7,528 nt of DNA, taken from positions 1-7,528 of the forward strand of contig DKBA01000045.1 of NCBI GenBank assembly GCA_002450985.1, in the 5' to 3' direction. Both the position numbers and the translations under genes were made by a program. Under the pieces are notes generated by a model, which did no database searches, was not told the DNA's origin, and saw only the letters and a list, made by a program, of their open reading frames with translations. Position 1 is the first letter of the stretch. Every line of letters begins with the position of its first letter. This DNA comes from Acidimicrobiia bacterium UBA6912. Lineage in GTDB: Bacteria; Actinomycetota; Acidimicrobiia; Spongiisociales; UBA5794. Shown piece after piece: positions 5,504-7,528 of this stretch.

Positions 5504-7114
5504 ATGTATACCGTCAACCACGACCTCATGGGCAAGCTCGGGCTGGTGCCCGGCGTGCTCGCCGGGCGGACGGCGCTCATCACGGGCGGCGCCCGCGGCA
5601 TCGGTGAGGGTCTCGCCTGGACGCTCGCCAAGCTCGGCGCCCAGGTCGTGATCGTCGACATCCTGCCGGCCGGTCAGGACGTGGCCGACCAGATCAAGCG
5701 AGGCGGCGGCCGAGCGCGGTTCGTCGAGTGCGATCTCAGCGACGTCGACGCGCTGCAGGCGATGATCCCGCGGGCGACGGCGGAGTTCGGAGAGTTCGAC
5801 ATTCTCGTCAACAACGCGCTCCACCTTGCTGCCGCCCCCCTCGTGGACTTCCCCCTGGACGAGTTCGAGAAGACGGTGGCGACGAACTTCCGTGCCCCCT
5901 TCCTGATGATCAAGCACCTGCTGCCCGGCATGCTGGAGCGGCGGTACGGAGTCGTGGTCAACCTGATCGCCTACGAGGGCTCGCCGCTGGCGACTGCGTA
6001 CTCGGGCACCAAGATGGCGCTGCGGTCGATGGCGTTCACTGCGGCCCGCGAGGTCGGGAACGACTCCGGGGTGTCGGTCTTCTCCTTCGTGCCCGGCATC
6101 GTCGACACGCCGCTGGTCCACGACGTCATCGTGCCGCAGTCCGCACGGCTCCTCGGCATTCCCGAGGAGCAGGTGCTCCCGATCATCGCCCACAATCCCG
6201 GCTACGAAGGCCTGATCCCGGTGGACCACTGTGCGACGGCCCTCGCCTATGCGATCGTCCATGCTCCCGAGTACCACGGGCAAGTGGCCGACCCGTTCGA
6301 GCCGCTCGACCGGGTCGGCGTGATCGAGATGCCGCGGGTGGATCCGGATCACGCGGCAGAGGAGCTCGATGTCTCCGGTCCGCTGTCCGGCCTCTACATC
6401 AAGCAGTACCTCGGCGACGTGACCTCGCTCAACAAGGACCTCGAGCATCGCATCGAGGTGCGTACCCGGGAGCTGGAGGAGGCGAGGCGTCGTTCCGAGG
6501 AGCTGTTGCTCAACATCCTCCCCTCACCCATCGCCAAGCGCCTCGAGGAGGGGGAGGGCATGATCGCCGACCGCTTCAGCGACGTCACCGTGCTGTTCGC
6601 CGACATCGTGGACTTCACGCCGATGTCGTCGCGCCTCGCCCCGGAGAACGTCGTCGAGCTGCTCGACGCCGTGTTCACGGAGTTCGACAAGATCGCCGCC
6701 TACTACGAGCTCGAGAAGATCAAGACGATCGGGGACTGCTACATGGCGGTGGGTGGGATACCCGAACCGCGACCCGACCATGCCGAGCGGGTGGCCGGTG
6801 CCGCACTCGACATGCTGCCCGCGCTCTCGGCGCTCGGCGCCCGGCTCGACCTCCCGCTCTCGGTGCGCATCGGGCTGCACTCCGGGGAGGTCGTGGCAGG
6901 CGTGATCGGCCGGCAGAAGTTCATCTACGACCTCTGGGGCGACACGGTGAACACGGCGAGTCGGATGGAGTCACACGGCATCGGAAACCACATCCAGTGC
7001 ACCGATGCGGTGCGCACCCTGCTCGACCACCGCTACGAGTTCGAACCCCGCGGCGAGGTCGAGGTGAAGGGCAAGGGGCTCATGCCCACCTACTTCCTGG
7101 TGGGGGCGAGGTAG
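5504..7114 (+). CDS. Fusion of an SDR (NAD(P)-binding) domain and a class III adenylate cyclase
   Basis: A 536-residue soluble protein; start ATG 5504 has GGGGAG at 5493-5498. Residues 20-265 are a short-chain dehydrogenase/reductase: TGGARGIG (27-34) binds dinucleotide, D52 after strand 2 favours NAD(H) over NADP(H), D77, VNNA (102-105), N128, and the YSGTK pair Y166/K170. The usual catalytic serine position reads Ala (NLIA, A156). A linker (266-305) leads to a coiled coil (about 308-336) ending SEELLLNILP, the transducer typical before cyclase domains. Residues 357-536 are the cyclase: metal ligands D367 (FADIVDFT) and D411 (TIGDCYM), adenine-selecting K407 and D476, and transition-state N483 and R487. 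All are present, so ATP-to-cAMP activity as a dimer is predicted. The frame is open back to 4643, but that part lies antisense to two other genes and is not used. Confidence 0.93.
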   Translation: MYTVNHDLMGKLGLVPGVLAGRTALITGGARGIGEGLAWTLAKLGAQVVIVDILPAGQDVADQIKRGGGRARFVECDLSDVDALQAMIPRATAEFGEFDILVNNALHLAAAPLVDFPLDEFEKTVATNFRAPFLMIKHLLPGMLERRYGVVVNLIAYEGSPLATAYSGTKMALRSMAFTAAREVGNDSGVSVFSFVPGIVDTPLVHDVIVPQSARLLGIPEEQVLPIIAHNPGYEGLIPVDHCATALAYAIVHAPEYHGQVADPFEPLDRVGVIEMPRVDPDHAAEELDVSGPLSGLYIKQYLGDVTSLNKDLEHRIEVRTRELEEARRRSEELLLNILPSPIAKRLEEGEGMIADRFSDVTVLFADIVDFTPMSSRLAPENVVELLDAVFTEFDKIAAYYELEKIKTIGDCYMAVGGIPEPRPDHAERVAGAALDMLPALSALGARLDLPLSVRIGLHSGEVVAGVIGRQKFIYDLWGDTVNTASRMESHGIGNHIQCTDAVRTLLDHRYEFEPRGEVEVKGKGLMPTYFLVGAR

Positions 7115-7223
7115 CGGGCGCGCAGCGCGCAGGCCGACGGTACGGAACTCCGCGAGCAACCGTCGTCGGGCGGGGCGGGTGACGGGGCACTAGCCTCGCC
7201 GGGCCGGCGGCAGACGGGTAGGC
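7115..7223 (+). promoter_or_regulatory. Intergenic region with possible promoter for the flavoprotein gene
   Basis: TAGCCT at 7191-7196 is a possible -10 box that would start transcription near 7203, about 20 bases before ATG 7224. No convincing -35 box is present. A GCGCGC-rich stretch at about 7117-7130 just after the SDR-cyclase stop has some self-complementarity but no T-tract, so it is not called a terminator. Confidence 0.3.
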
Positions 7224-7528
7224 ATGGCCAATCAGCGAGGTGAAGTCGAACGGGGAGCGCCGACACCGGCCATCCCTGACCGGGCCCAGGTCGTGATCAT
7301 CGGTGGCGGGGTCATTGGTTCGAGCGTGGCCTATCACCTCGCCAGGCTCGGCTGGACGGACGTGGTGGTCCTGGAGCGGGATCGGCTCACCTCGGGGACG
7401 ACGTGGCACGCTGCCGGGCTGATCGTCTCGGGCGGCATGACCACCGAGACGCTGGCCTGGATGGCCAAGTACTCGCGGGACCTCTACGAGGTGCTCGAGC
7501 AGGAGACCGGCCTGTCGACCGGCTTCCG
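7224..7528 (+). CDS. DAO-family FAD oxidoreductase, dimethylglycine/sarcosine dehydrogenase-like, N-terminal part
   Basis: The ATG at 7224 opens a frame that continues past the window end; 101 complete codons are visible. After a 20-residue leader, VVIIGGGVIGSSVAYHLA (23-40) is the FAD-binding Rossmann motif, and E51 at the end of strand 2 would bind the adenosine ribose. SGTTWHAAGL (57-66) matches the segment in dimethylglycine and sarcosine dehydrogenases where a histidine carries covalently bound FAD, here H62. These enzymes oxidatively demethylate N-methylated glycine derivatives and pass one-carbon units to tetrahydrofolate, often with a C-terminal GcvT-like domain that cannot be seen here. 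The substrate is therefore provisional. The upstream Shine-Dalgarno match is weak. It lies 109 bases after the SDR-cyclase gene on the same strand. Confidence 0.87.
   Translation, partial: MANQRGEVERGAPTPAIPDRAQVVIIGGGVIGSSVAYHLARLGWTDVVVLERDRLTSGTTWHAAGLIVSGGMTTETLAWMAKYSRDLYEVLEQETGLSTGF

Overview
The window looks like a piece of an actinobacterial chromosome, most plausibly from an Acidimicrobiia-like lineage. This is inferred from high GC, a deazaflavin (F420)-type oxidoreductase, a LytR-CpsA-Psr (LCP) cell-wall protein, class III nucleotide cyclases with zinc-ribbon or coiled-coil modules, and promoters that sit very close to start codons. No rRNA, tRNA, CRISPR array, transposase or prophage gene is visible. 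The species cannot be named from the sequence alone.

Layout. (1) 1-1285: the 5' part of a minus-strand zinc-ribbon nucleotide cyclase diverges from a plus-strand pair, a stand-alone cyclic-nucleotide-binding domain protein followed after 13 bases by a Ddn-like deazaflavin oxidoreductase. (2) 1286-1600: a non-coding stretch carrying three tandem copies of a two-hairpin repeat. (3) 1601-2731: an LCP-family protein with a lipoprotein-like signal and a long Thr/Ser/Pro linker. (4) 4548-2751, minus strand: a tight arsenic operon encoding an ArsR-phosphatase fusion, an arsenate reductase and an aquaporin, with overlapping stop and start codons and a palindromic operator inside a nearly leaderless promoter. 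(5) 5328-4612, minus strand: an unknown 87-residue protein and a VOC-superfamily protein. (6) 5504-7114, plus strand: a single protein joining a short-chain dehydrogenase/reductase (SDR) domain, a coiled coil and a complete class III adenylate cyclase domain. (7) 7224-end: the 5' part of a DAO-family flavoprotein of the dimethylglycine/sarcosine dehydrogenase type.

How the genes work together. Two cyclase genes and one cyclic-nucleotide receptor lie within about 7 kb, suggesting local cAMP signalling, though a functional link is inferred only. The arsenic operon would reduce arsenate to arsenite and let arsenite leave through an aquaglyceroporin, because no ArsB or Acr3 pump is encoded in it.

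The most unusual item is the SDR-adenylate cyclase fusion. Its Rossmann motif and all six recognised cyclase active-site residues are present, while the usual SDR catalytic serine position appears to be alanine. This fits an NAD(H)-sensing or ligand-sensing cyclase. Whether it is undescribed cannot be settled without a database search.
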